The notes under the pieces were generated by a model, which was not told where the DNA came from, searched no databases, and saw only the letters and a program-made list of their open reading frames with translations. The position numbers and the translations under genes were made by a program. Positions 24,821 through 35,108 of a DNA stretch of 37,252 nt are shown here, one piece after another (position 1 is the first letter of the stretch; each line of letters opens with the position of its first letter). The stretch is from assembly GCA_003222055.1 (NCBI GenBank), contig QHUT01000073.1:1-37252 (forward strand), written 5' to 3'. Source of the stretch: Gemmatimonadota bacterium (lineage in GTDB: Bacteria > Gemmatimonadota > Gemmatimonadetes > Gemmatimonadales > GWC2-71-9).

Positions 24821-25354
24821 GGCGCACTTCCTCCGCCCCGGCCCCACGGAGCAAAGACTCGACCTGGCTCTGGCGCGCCGACTCGCTCGGGACGAAGATC
24901 CCGAACTTGTCGTTGGTGAACCGCGCATCGTAGGCCACCGTGCCCAGGCGCCGCGCGGCGAACAGCGCGTTGAAGGCGATGCCGAGAATGGTGGAGAGCG
25001 CACCGAACAGCACCGTCATCTCGAACATGATGACGACGTACGGCGGGATCGAGCCGATCGGCTTGCCGCCGAGCACGATGGGCCAGTCGTACGACATGTA
25101 CAGCGTGAGCCAGGCGCCGATCGCACACCCGGCGATGCCGCCGATGAGCGTGAACATCCGCACCGGGCTCACCGGCTGGTCGAGCGCGTCCTCCAGCTCG
25201 TGGCGCGGGACCGGCGAGTAGACCGTGAAGTCGCTGTGCCCGCCCTTGCGAAGCTGCCGAATCGCCTCGAGCACCGCGTCCAAGTGCCCGAAGACCCCGA
25301 GCACCCCCGGTGTGGGGGGTGGATGGAAGATGGCGGTCAGCGGGTTGACGAGCT

Positions 25355-25358
<4 letters not shown>
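24813..25358 (-). CDS. actD: Alternative complex III subunit ActD
   Basis: A 181-residue inner-membrane protein (DUF3341 type). The N-terminal cytoplasmic part (FGHLDAVLEAIRQLRKGGHSDF, VYSPVPRHELEDAL) precedes two helices, FTLIGGIAGCAIGAWLTLYM and MTVLFGALSTILGIAFNAL. It is a small structural subunit of the complex. The start is GTG at 25358, forming GTGA with the actC stop. It begins VKLVNPLTAIF, consistent with the family. Confidence 0.85.
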
Positions 25359-26698
<1,340 letters not shown>

Positions 26699-26702
26699 CG
26701 CC

Positions 26703-29684
26703 TCAGCCCTCCACCACGGCGCCGTGCACCACCTTCGCGAGGTAGGTGATCGCCGGCTGCGTGTTCAGGTCCGCGAGCACGTGGTAGCCGCGCGGGTCAC
26801 GGGCGAGCGCCGCGACCCGCGAGCTACTGTCGCGCAGGTCGCCGAACACGATGGCCTCCGACGGACACGCCTGTGCGCACGATGGCGTGATGTCGCCGTC
26901 CTGGACGTTGCGATCTTCGAGACGGGCCCGGTTCTGCGCGCCGCGGATCCGCTGCACGCAGAACGTGCACTTCTCCATCACGCCCTTTTCGCGCACCGTG
27001 ACGTCCGGGTTGAGCAGCATGTTGAGAGGATCGGGCCAGCTCTCCCACTCGCCGCCCGGCTCGGCATAGTTGTACCAGTTGAAGTAGCGGACCTTGTACG
27101 GGCAGTTGTTGGCGCAATAGCGAGTCCCGACGCAGCGGTTGTAGACCTGGCCGTTCAAGCCGTCGGCCGTATGATACGCCGCGTACACCGGGCAGACCGG
27201 CTCACACGGGGCGTTGCCGCACTGCTGGCACAGCATCGGTGTGACGACCGCACCAGTGGGTCGGCCCGCCTCCCCACCGGTGTAGTAGCGCTCGATCCGC
27301 AGCCAGCTCATCTGCCGCCGGCGCACCACCAGCTCCTCGCCCACGGTCGCGAGGTTGTTCTCGGCGTAGCACGCCGTCACGCACGCCGAGCACCCGGTGC
27401 ACTTCGCCAGGTCGATCGCCATGCCCCAGCGCGGATGCGGACGCGCGTAATCTCCCAGGGACGCCGCGTCGTGCTGGGCCTCCGCCCAGTCCGCGAGCGC
27501 CCTGTCGGCATAGGGCGGCGTCTCCCGCTCCAGGAAGGCGTGCGCGCCGGGCTTGAGCTGCTGCGCCCGGGTGAGCGACAGGACTTCGATCACGCCGCGT
27601 CCTTGCTCGCGCGCATCTCCTTCGAGCGTCGCCAGACGGCGGTGGTCGCCGGTCTTCGCCACGGCGACGCTCACGGCGAAGACACGCCCGCCGTACGCGG
27701 CGGGTGCGTCACTGAGGAGCTCGAACGCGTTGAACGAGCGGTCCTTGGCGTAGCGGCCGTAGGCCTTGTGGCCCTGCCCGGTGGGGATGGCCAGCACGTC
27801 GGGGCGGACGCCCGGGGTGATCCAGACGGGCGCCCGCAGCGCGCCGTGCGGCGACGTGAGACGCAGCACGTCGCCGTTCGCCAGCTGCCACTTGGCGGCC
27901 GTCTCCGGGTGCACCTCGACCCACCCGTGCCAGGTGATCTTCGACACGGGATCGGGGAGCTCCTGCAGCCACGGCTTGTTCGCCCCGCGACCGTCGTGCA
28001 GCGCGATGGACGGGAACACGATCAACGTGGTGCCTTGCGCCGGCGTCGGGGCGGCGCTCCCCAACACCTGCCCGACGGCCGCGTTCAGGCGCACCGCCTG
28101 GACTGGCACCCCGGCGTACACGCCGCCGTGCTGCAGGGCGTCGTCCCAAAACTCTTCGAAGCTCCGGCCCCGGCCGTACCGCCGGTGCAGCTCCTGCCAG
28201 CGGCCCTGCAGATAGTCCTTGAACGTCCCGGGCTTGCCCGCGAGCCGCAACAGCACGTCGCCGGCGTGCATCGTGTTCGCGAACACGGGCGCCATCACCG
28301 GCTGCTGCAGCGCGTGCACGCCGCTGCGCGGCTCGGAATCGTTCCACTGCTCGAGCGGGTGGAGATCGGGAAGCACGAGGTCGGAGGCGGCGGCGGTCTC
28401 GTCCAGATAGGACGAAAAGCTGACCTTGTACGCGACGTGCCCGAGCGCCTGGGAGAACGCGGCCGGGAGCGAGTGCGCCGGGTTGGCGCCATGCACCAGC
28501 AGCAGCGCCACCCTGCCCGCGCTCAGGTCGCCCGCCAGGTCGGTGAGCTCCTGGAACGAGCCACCGCCCGCGAGCGCGTGGTTGGGCCCGAATTGCACGG
28601 TCTTCCCCACCTGCCCCGCCACGTAGTTGAGGATGTTGACGGCGGCGACGATCTCCGCGCCATTGGGGTACTGCGCCGCGATCCCGCCGGCCACGGCGAG
28701 GCCGCCCCGCGAGGCGGCGAACTCGCGGGCGAGGCGCGTGATCACCGTGGCCTCGATCCCGACCGCCGCCGCGACCCGTTCGGGGGCGTTGGCATCGAGC
28801 GCAGCCCGCACGCGTCCCACGTCCGCGGGCAGCGGGGCGAGGCGGCGGGCGACGATGACGTGCGCCATCGCGAGCGCGAGCATGCCCTCGGTCCCCGGCG
28901 CCGCGGCAATCCATTCATCGGCGCTCATGCCCGTGAGCGCGAGGCGCGGGCCGACGTAGACGAACTTGGCCATGGACGCGTCGCGGCCCCCCGTGAAGGC
29001 ATGGGCCCGGGTGAAGCTGTTCTGGTAACCCACCGGCGAGAGCCACGTCTCCATGAAGTCGGCGCCGAACGACACGATGTAGCGCGCGTTGGCAAAGTCG
29101 TACCAGGGAATCGCGGGCGTGCCGAACGCGATGCGGTTCCCCGCGCGCAGCGCTTCGAACGCGAACGGCTCGTAGGTCACATGCCGGCCGCCGACCTGCC
29201 TGATCCAGGCGTCGACCAGCTCGCCGAACGACCCGCTCTCGAGCCCCGTGACGAACGCGATCCCCTTGCCGCGCGCCTCCTTCAGTTTGGCCTGTAGCCG
29301 CCCGACGGCGTCGTCCCACGACAGCTTCTGCCACGCGCCGTTCGCGCCGCGGGCCATCGGATCCGTGACGCGATCGGGGTTGTACAGGCCCTGCAGGGCC
29401 GCTTGCCCGCGCGCGCACAGCCGGCCCTGGTTGATCGGGGACTCGGGGTTGCCCTCGAGCTTGATCACGCGGCCCTCGCGCACCTTGGCGTGCAGCCCGC
29501 AACCGGCCGCGCATTCGCGGCACGTGGTCGCGTAGTAGGTGGCGATACCGGGGACCTGATGCTCCGGGGGCACGAGGTAGGGGACGAGCTGTTCGGTGGG
29601 CTCCGGGCCGATGCCGCACCCCGTCAGGGCGGCGGCGCCGCCGCCCGTGGCGCCCAGGACTTTCAGGAACCGTCTGCGGTCCAT
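26703..29684 (-). CDS. actB: Alternative complex III molybdopterin-like/iron-sulfur subunit ActB
   Basis: A 993-residue protein beginning with a twin-arginine signal (MDRRRFLKVLGATGGGAAALTGCG), so it is exported folded. Residues to about 720 are a molybdopterin-oxidoreductase-like domain; near its start four Cys in TTCRECAAGCG and LCARGQAA match a [4Fe-4S] pattern. The C-terminal part is ferredoxin-like, with CTGCSACVTACYAE, CQQCGNAPCEPVCP, CVGTRYCANNCP and CTFC plus CAQACP, giving four cluster motifs that carry electrons from the quinol site to the haems. In studied complexes the first domain holds no molybdenum cofactor. The ATG at 29684 lies 11 nt after the actA stop. Confidence 0.92.
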   Translation of the reverse strand: MDRRRFLKVLGATGGGAAALTGCGIGPEPTEQLVPYLVPPEHQVPGIATYYATTCRECAAGCGLHAKVREGRVIKLEGNPESPINQGRLCARGQAALQGLYNPDRVTDPMARGANGAWQKLSWDDAVGRLQAKLKEARGKGIAFVTGLESGSFGELVDAWIRQVGGRHVTYEPFAFEALRAGNRIAFGTPAIPWYDFANARYIVSFGADFMETWLSPVGYQNSFTRAHAFTGGRDASMAKFVYVGPRLALTGMSADEWIAAAPGTEGMLALAMAHVIVARRLAPLPADVGRVRAALDANAPERVAAAVGIEATVITRLAREFAASRGGLAVAGGIAAQYPNGAEIVAAVNILNYVAGQVGKTVQFGPNHALAGGGSFQELTDLAGDLSAGRVALLLVHGANPAHSLPAAFSQALGHVAYKVSFSSYLDETAAASDLVLPDLHPLEQWNDSEPRSGVHALQQPVMAPVFANTMHAGDVLLRLAGKPGTFKDYLQGRWQELHRRYGRGRSFEEFWDDALQHGGVYAGVPVQAVRLNAAVGQVLGSAAPTPAQGTTLIVFPSIALHDGRGANKPWLQELPDPVSKITWHGWVEVHPETAAKWQLANGDVLRLTSPHGALRAPVWITPGVRPDVLAIPTGQGHKAYGRYAKDRSFNAFELLSDAPAAYGGRVFAVSVAVAKTGDHRRLATLEGDAREQGRGVIEVLSLTRAQQLKPGAHAFLERETPPYADRALADWAEAQHDAASLGDYARPHPRWGMAIDLAKCTGCSACVTACYAENNLATVGEELVVRRRQMSWLRIERYYTGGEAGRPTGAVVTPMLCQQCGNAPCEPVCPVYAAYHTADGLNGQVYNRCVGTRYCANNCPYKVRYFNWYNYAEPGGEWESWPDPLNMLLNPDVTVREKGVMEKCTFCVQRIRGAQNRARLEDRNVQDGDITPSCAQACPSEAIVFGDLRDSSSRVAALARDPRGYHVLADLNTQPAITYLAKVVHGAVVEG

Positions 29685-29695
29685 CGCGTCGGGCC

Positions 29696-30310
29696 TCAGT
29701 AGTGACACAGCGTGCAGTCGCGCGACACGTTGCGCTGGAGGTGGCAATTGACGCACCAGCCCATCTTGAGCGTGGCCACCTGGTAGACCTGCGGCATCGC
29801 GCGGACGTCCCCGTGACAGTTGATGCAGCTGTCGGTGCCCAGAACTTTGATATGCCGCATGTGTGGAAAGCGCACGAAGCCGGGGAGCGCGTGCACGCGC
29901 ACCCAGCGCGGCGGCTGCTTGTTGATCCACGCCCCCTGCACTTTCTTCACCTCCGCCACCTCGGCGCGGCGCGCGGCCGAGTCCTGGGCAGGATGCACCT
30001 CACCGCCGAACGCCCGCTTCCCCCCGCCGATCATCTGGTGGCAACCGAAGCACGTCTGTACCGCGGGGATGCCGGGCTCGCTTGAGGCGCTCACCGTGCT
30101 GTGGCAATACAGACACGGCACCTGCTCCTGGCCGGCGTGGACGTCGTGACGGAAGAAGATGGGCTGTCGCGGACCCTTGAGCCGCCCCGTATCGCTGATC
30201 ACGGGGGCCTTGACGGTTGCGGCGGGTTGACCGGTTTGTGCGGCGGCGGGGACGGCGATCGACACGGCGATCGCCACGCCCACCCCGACCCTACCACCCC
30301 TCTTCGTCAT
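29696..30310 (-). CDS. actA: Alternative complex III pentahaem cytochrome c ActA
   Basis: A 204-residue exported cytochrome with five CxxCH haem motifs in order: CLYCH, CFGCH, CINCH, CVNCH and CTLCH, the last ending the protein. A signal peptide precedes AAAQTGQ. QPIFFRHDVHAGQ and FVRFPHMRHIKV supply extra haem-ligand His. ActA takes electrons from the ActB clusters towards ActE or an external acceptor. It is first in the six-gene act operon. The ATG at 30310 has no strong ribosome binding site. Confidence 0.93.
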   Translation of the reverse strand: MTKRGGRVGVGVAIAVSIAVPAAAQTGQPAATVKAPVISDTGRLKGPRQPIFFRHDVHAGQEQVPCLYCHSTVSASSEPGIPAVQTCFGCHQMIGGGKRAFGGEVHPAQDSAARRAEVAEVKKVQGAWINKQPPRWVRVHALPGFVRFPHMRHIKVLGTDSCINCHGDVRAMPQVYQVATLKMGWCVNCHLQRNVSRDCTLCHY

Positions 30311-30368
30311 CCGGAGCGCTCGATGGCGACTGGATCGTTGTGCGTGTGGAACGGCTCGCGGGCGCCGG

Positions 30369-30398
30369 AATGTAGCGCCGGCGCGGAAGCGCGCACAA
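30369..30398 (-). promoter_or_regulatory. Candidate promoter for the act operon
   Basis: On the minus strand TTGTGC (30398-30393) and TACATT (30374-30369) are 18 bp apart and 59 bp upstream of the actA ATG, in the 99-bp gap to the preceding gene. Prediction by eye; experimental support is absent. Confidence 0.3.
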
Positions 30399-30409
30399 GT
30401 AGGGCGCGG

Positions 30410-30880
30410 TCACTCCGGCCGCGCCAACAATTGATGTTTCAGCGTGACGACGCCGACGAACGCGTCGACCGCGTCCAAGTCGGGAAACTCCATCCAGCAC
30501 CAGCGGACCCCGCCCGCCATGCGCCCGTCGCGCACTGCCTGCCGCGACGCCCGCGGCAGGCCGTCGGTCACGGCGAGCTCGCGCTCCTCGCTCTCGCTCA
30601 AGATGAACGTGCCCGAGAGACCGGTCTCCATCGGATGGAGGTAGGCGAGCTTGCGCCCGCCGACCTCGTACATCCACACCCACTTCCACGCCGTCCCCAT
30701 GAACACCACCTGCTCCGTCACATGGCGGAGCGCCCGGATCGCTTCGCGCGCCTTCTTGAAACGCTGGGCGGCGCGGGGCGGCAGGTCCTTGAGCGGCGCG
30801 TCGGACTTGGGACGCTTGCGAGGGCTGCTGTAGAGATTGGTGGCCCAATACCCCGGCGGCTGGTGCTCGATCGGGATCAT
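30410..30880 (-). CDS. DUF3788-like small protein of unknown function
   Basis: A 156-residue soluble protein without signal peptide. It contains WKWVWMYEVGGRKLAYLHP and ends WMEFPDLDAVDAFVGVVTLKHQLLA, a layout that resembles DUF3788 (a central aromatic-rich strand and a C-terminal helix with Lys); the call is by eye. No catalytic motif is recognised. The start ATG at 30880 has AGGTG upstream; a GTG at 30886 is also in frame. It lies 6 nt after the large Asp-box gene and before actA, so it may share a transcript with the former. Confidence 0.55.
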   Translation of the reverse strand: MIPIEHQPPGYWATNLYSSPRKRPKSDAPLKDLPPRAAQRFKKAREAIRALRHVTEQVVFMGTAWKWVWMYEVGGRKLAYLHPMETGLSGTFILSESEERELAVTDGLPRASRQAVRDGRMAGGVRWCWMEFPDLDAVDAFVGVVTLKHQLLARPE

Positions 30881-30886
30881 GATCAC

Positions 30887-33800
30887 CTATTGTAAACGAC
30901 GGGTGAGCGAACGGAAGCGCCGATCGAGCGCGCGCCCCTCCGCTTGCCGCGTGGCGAGCACGCCCAGCCACTCCCGCACGGCGGCCTCGACCTGCGCCGT
31001 GGGCTCCACGTCGGCGCCCTCGATCACACCGTACAGGTCGACCAGCTGACCGTTCAGACGGGCCAAGCTGGCGTCGCCGTTCTCGAGGGCCGCGGCCTGA
31101 CGGTCGAGCGAATCCAGCGCGGTCGCGAGTGCTGTTCCCGCTGCCTGCTCGCGCGCGCGCCCGATGGCGCCCCGCAAGCCCTGCAGCGCCGCGAGCGCAG
31201 TCGAGTCGCGCCACAGTGCGTCCACGACGCGCAACGCCAGGGCCAGCTGGCGACCGAGCGCTCCCGACGCCACCACCACGCGCGGATCCATCGTCACGCT
31301 CAAGGCTCGCGTGAGCGTCGCCCCGTCGAGCGTGAGACGGACGGTGTACCGGCCCGGCAGGACCCAGGGACCACGCGGCTCGCGCGGCGTGTCGTGGTAC
31401 ACGGCCGAGATGGGGTACTCGTGCCGCAGGGCGGCCGGAGGTGGATAACGCAGATCCCAGACGAAGCGATGCATCCCGGCGCCGCCGCCGAGGACAAGCG
31501 ACGAGCGCATCCACCAGGACGGAATGTTCAACCCCGAGTCCTGCGGCGGCACGGTGTCGGCGCTCGAGAAGCGTCGTACGACGCTCCCGGTCCGGTCGAG
31601 AATCTCGAGCGCGACCGGCCCCACGGCGGGCCGCGGCAGATAGTAGTCGAGAATCGCGCCGTCTGGAGGATTCTTCCCGACCGGCTCGTCGATCGGGAGC
31701 GGTGTGTCGGTGTTCTCGTTCCAGCGGACCCGGACGGCACCGGCGGGCCGGTACAGGTAGGCCGCCGACGCCGTCGCGGCCTCACCCGCCTGGCGCAGCG
31801 GCGTGATGTCGTCGAGGATCCAGAAGCCGCGGCCGTGCGTTCCGACGACCAGATCGCTGTCGTGTACGACGAGGTCACGCACCGACGTGGGCGGCAGGTT
31901 GAGCCGCAGGGGCTGCCAGTGGCCGCCGTCGTCGAACGAGACGTAGACGCCGCGTTCGGTGCCCGCGTACAACAGTCCACGCCGCGCAGGATCTTCGCGA
32001 ACGGCGTTGACGACGGCGTTCGTCGGCAGGCCCTGCACGATTTCCATCCAGGTGCGGCCGCCGTCGCCGGTGCGATAGACGTGCGGTCGCAGGTCCGCGA
32101 GCCGGAAGCGATTCACCGCCGCGTACACCACGAGCGTGTCGAACCGCGAGGCCTCGAGCAGCGAGACCTTGCTCCACGGCGTCAGCGCGGCGGGCGTGAC
32201 GTCCGTCCACGTCCGGCCGCCGGTGTGCGTCACGTGGATCAGGCCGTCGTCGGTACCGGCCCAGAGCAGGCCGGCCTTCCGGGGGGACGGCGCGACGGTA
32301 TAGATCACTCCCCGGTGCTTGCCTTTCTCGGGGTCGAGCGACGCGAACGCGCCGAGGTTCTCGGGCACTGCATATGTCGCGCGCGTCAGATCGGGACTGA
32401 TGGTCCGCCAGCTGCGGCCGCCGTTGGTCGTCTGGAACAGCACGTTGGCGCCGAAGTACAGCACGTGCGGGTCCAGCGGCGAGAAGAGCAACGGCATGGT
32501 CCGCACCCAGCGGTACTTCCCGGCCCGCACCGGCTCGGGCGACACGTCCTGCACCTGGCCCGTGCTCCAGTCGAAGCGGCTGACCCTGCCACCGTACACG
32601 ATGGTGGGGTGCAGCGGATCGGGTGCGATGTAGCCGTACTCCTCGGCGCCGACCGGATGCCACTCCCGGAACGTGATCTGACCGTCGTCGCCCCGGCTCA
32701 CGATCCCGACGGAGCCGCTCTCCTGCTGCCCGCCGTACACCCGATAGGGAAAGCGACGGTCGGTTGCCACGTGGTAGAGCTGCGCCGTCGGCTGGTTGTA
32801 CCACGAGCTCCAGGTCTCGCCGCCGTTCACCGTCACCACCGCGCCCTGATCACCCGCGAGCAGGATGACCGTGGGGTCGTCCGGATCGATCCACAGGCGA
32901 TGGTAGTCGTCCCCGCCGGGGGCGCCGCGGAACGCGGTGAACGTGTGCCCGCCGTCCACCGACTTCCACGTCACCACGTTGGCGACGTACACGACGTCGG
33001 CGTTGGTGGGGTCGACCTTGACCTCGTTGAAGTCGCCGTCCCGCCCCCACAGGCGCTCGTCGGCGTTCGCGAGGCGCCAGCTCTCGCCGCCGTCATCCGA
33101 GCGGTACAGCCCGCCCCCCTTGGTCGCGCCTACCACGGCGTACATCCGACCCGGCGCGCTCGCCGACGTGGCGATCCCGATGCGGCCGAGATGCTCCGCG
33201 GCGCCGGGGAGGCCGGCCCCGACCTGCCGCCACGTGGTGCCGCCGTCCGTGGACCGATACAGGCCGTTCGCCTGCGACAGCGTCCATGAGCTGCCGATCT
33301 CCCACGGCGCCTGCCGCGCGGCCCACAACACCGCGAACACCGTCTGGGCGTTCGCGGGATCGAACGCGAGGTCCACCGCACCGGTGTTCTCGTCCTTGTC
33401 GAGCACCTTCTGCCACGTGTCGCCGCCGTCGATGGAGCGGTACACGCCGCGCTCGGAGTTCGGGCCGTACGGAGACCCGAGCACCGCCGCGAACACCCGA
33501 TTCGGATCCCGGGGATCGACCACGATCGCGGGGATCTGGAGGCCGTCCGTCAAGCCGAGGTGACGCCAGGTCGTTCCGCCATCGGTCGATTTGTAGATCC
33601 CGTCGCCGACCGAGAGGTCGGGACGCTGCAGGCCTTCCCCGCTTCCGACATAGAGGGTGCGCGGATCCGATGGGGCGATCGCAATCGCCCCGATGGAGCC
33701 GGTCGGCTGATCGTCGAAGATCGGAGTCCAGGTGCGCCCGTAGTCCCGGCTCCGCCACACGCCGCCGTTGTTGACGCCGATGTAGAACACGGGCGGCCGA

Positions 33801-33967
33801 CCCGGGACTCCGACCGCGGCGACGGTGCGGCCGCCCCGGAACGGACCGATCTGGCGCCAGCGCATTTCCCCGAACAGGGCCGGATCGTACTGCTGGGCGC
33901 GGACCGCAGGCCCCACGCCCGCGACCGACATGGCACAGAGGATGACCACCTGACTCAGACGAGCCAC
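30887..33967 (-). CDS. Secreted Asp-box (sortilin/VPS10-like) beta-propeller protein
   Basis: A 1026-residue exported protein. A signal peptide (VVILCAMSVAGVGPAVRAQ) is followed by a large propeller region with about eleven Asp-box-like motifs of the form S/T-x-D/N-x-G-x-x-W, such as YKSTDGGTTW, YRSIDGGDTW, YRSTDGGTTW, FQTTNGGRSW and YRTGDGGRTW. The last 300 residues form another domain (PAGAVRVRWNENTDTPLP, GAGMHRFVWDLRYP, then a helical end). Such proteins are common in Gemmatimonadota and Acidobacteriota and are often annotated as glycosyl hydrolases, without proof. GTG at 33967 with GGGAG 7 nt upstream is preferred over GTG at 34003 because it begins directly at the signal peptide. It follows the OSBS/NSAR gene by 13 nt. 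Confidence 0.85.
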   Translation of the reverse strand: MARLSQVVILCAMSVAGVGPAVRAQQYDPALFGEMRWRQIGPFRGGRTVAAVGVPGRPPVFYIGVNNGGVWRSRDYGRTWTPIFDDQPTGSIGAIAIAPSDPRTLYVGSGEGLQRPDLSVGDGIYKSTDGGTTWRHLGLTDGLQIPAIVVDPRDPNRVFAAVLGSPYGPNSERGVYRSIDGGDTWQKVLDKDENTGAVDLAFDPANAQTVFAVLWAARQAPWEIGSSWTLSQANGLYRSTDGGTTWRQVGAGLPGAAEHLGRIGIATSASAPGRMYAVVGATKGGGLYRSDDGGESWRLANADERLWGRDGDFNEVKVDPTNADVVYVANVVTWKSVDGGHTFTAFRGAPGGDDYHRLWIDPDDPTVILLAGDQGAVVTVNGGETWSSWYNQPTAQLYHVATDRRFPYRVYGGQQESGSVGIVSRGDDGQITFREWHPVGAEEYGYIAPDPLHPTIVYGGRVSRFDWSTGQVQDVSPEPVRAGKYRWVRTMPLLFSPLDPHVLYFGANVLFQTTNGGRSWRTISPDLTRATYAVPENLGAFASLDPEKGKHRGVIYTVAPSPRKAGLLWAGTDDGLIHVTHTGGRTWTDVTPAALTPWSKVSLLEASRFDTLVVYAAVNRFRLADLRPHVYRTGDGGRTWMEIVQGLPTNAVVNAVREDPARRGLLYAGTERGVYVSFDDGGHWQPLRLNLPPTSVRDLVVHDSDLVVGTHGRGFWILDDITPLRQAGEAATASAAYLYRPAGAVRVRWNENTDTPLPIDEPVGKNPPDGAILDYYLPRPAVGPVALEILDRTGSVVRRFSSADTVPPQDSGLNIPSWWMRSSLVLGGGAGMHRFVWDLRYPPPAALRHEYPISAVYHDTPREPRGPWVLPGRYTVRLTLDGATLTRALSVTMDPRVVVASGALGRQLALALRVVDALWRDSTALAALQGLRGAIGRAREQAAGTALATALDSLDRQAAALENGDASLARLNGQLVDLYGVIEGADVEPTAQVEAAVREWLGVLATRQAEGRALDRRFRSLTRRLQ

Positions 33968-33980
33968 GGTTCGACTCCCG

Positions 33981-35108
33981 CTAGAGGGTGCGTGTCGCGG
34001 CACGGAAGCGCCCGGGGTCGAGCAGGCGCGCGACCGACACGCCCGGGACGCTCATCCGACCGTCCTTGCTCATCGTCAGCTTGACCACGTCCGACGCTCG
34101 CCCGAACCAGCGGGCGCTCGGCTCCAGATCCGAGGGATAGACGCACGACGGGAGCGCGGCCACCGCGATACCGACCTGGGAACCGATGCCCGACTCCGGC
34201 ATCGTGCCGGCCCAGAGCCGGGCCCCGCACTCCGCGGCTACGCGATAGATGCGACATGCCTCGGCCAGCCCGCCGATGCGATGCACCTTGATGTTCCACA
34301 CCATCGGCCCCTCGAGCGCGACGATCTGGCGGGCGATCCCGGCATCGCGCAGCGTCTCGTCGAGACAGAGCGGGGTCTCGAGGGCGCGCGCCAGCCGGGC
34401 GTGGCCCACGAGCTCGTCCGGCGCGAGCGGCTGCTCGATGTAGAGGAGGCCGGCGGCATCGAGGGCGCGCAGCGCGCGCTCGTCGCCGGGCCATTCGTAC
34501 GCGCCGTTGGCATCCACCGTGAGCGGCAGGTCCGTCCCCGCCATCCCCGCGCGCGCGGCCCCGACCGCGACCTCGTCCCATCCGGGCGCAACCTTGATTT
34601 TCACACGCCGGTAGCCGTGTTGCAGCGCGTCGTACACACGACGCGTGAGGGTGTCGGGACGGCGATCCTCGGGGATACCGAGGGCCACGCCGCAGAGGAA
34701 GCTCGCCGCCGGCGCGACGCCCAGCCGTTCCGCCACCAGTTGGGCGAGCCCAGTGCCACGGCGGTGGGCCTCGAGATCCCACGCCGCGGTCTCGACGCCC
34801 GCGCGCGCGAACGGATTCCCCCGCACGTGCTCGCGCAGGGCGGCGTCCACCGCCTCCGGAGAATCGAACTCCCGTCCCGCAATGCGCGGCACCAGCACCC
34901 GGGTGAGCAGATCACGCGCGCTGCCCAGAGTCTCTTCCGAGTAGAACGGCAGCTCGTCGGGCGCCGCTTCGCCGTAGCCGACGTGCCCGTCGCCGTCGTG
35001 GAGCACGACGACGATCGAGCGGCGCGCGTCGATGCGGCCGCCGGAGATGATGAACGGCTCCAGGAACGGAAGCTCCAGCTCGTGCAGCTCAACCCGGGCG
35101 AAGCGCAT
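33981..35108 (-). CDS. Enolase-superfamily enzyme, o-succinylbenzoate synthase/N-succinylamino acid racemase type
   Basis: A 375-residue enzyme with the muconate-lactonizing subgroup active site: K170 and K172 in VKIKV, D199 in TVDANGAY, E225 in YIEQP, D250 in CLDET, and K274 in WNIKVHRIGG. GTMPESGIG near residue 302 resembles the GGMxExGIG loop of the OSBS/NSAR group. MenC would form o-succinylbenzoate for menaquinone; NSAR would racemise N-succinyl amino acids, and one protein may do both. No other men gene is nearby. The ATG at 35108 overlaps the upstream gene by 20 nt. Length fits NSAR-type OSBS better than short MenC. Confidence 0.85.
   Translation of the reverse strand: MRFARVELHELELPFLEPFIISGGRIDARRSIVVVLHDGDGHVGYGEAAPDELPFYSEETLGSARDLLTRVLVPRIAGREFDSPEAVDAALREHVRGNPFARAGVETAAWDLEAHRRGTGLAQLVAERLGVAPAASFLCGVALGIPEDRRPDTLTRRVYDALQHGYRRVKIKVAPGWDEVAVGAARAGMAGTDLPLTVDANGAYEWPGDERALRALDAAGLLYIEQPLAPDELVGHARLARALETPLCLDETLRDAGIARQIVALEGPMVWNIKVHRIGGLAEACRIYRVAAECGARLWAGTMPESGIGSQVGIAVAALPSCVYPSDLEPSARWFGRASDVVKLTMSKDGRMSVPGVSVARLLDPGRFRAATRTL

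Noticed and set aside
30944-33289. Long open plus-strand frame opposite the Asp-box protein
   Set aside because: Composition is Arg/Val/Asp/His-rich with no domain, and it mirrors the periodic Asp-box codons of the real gene.
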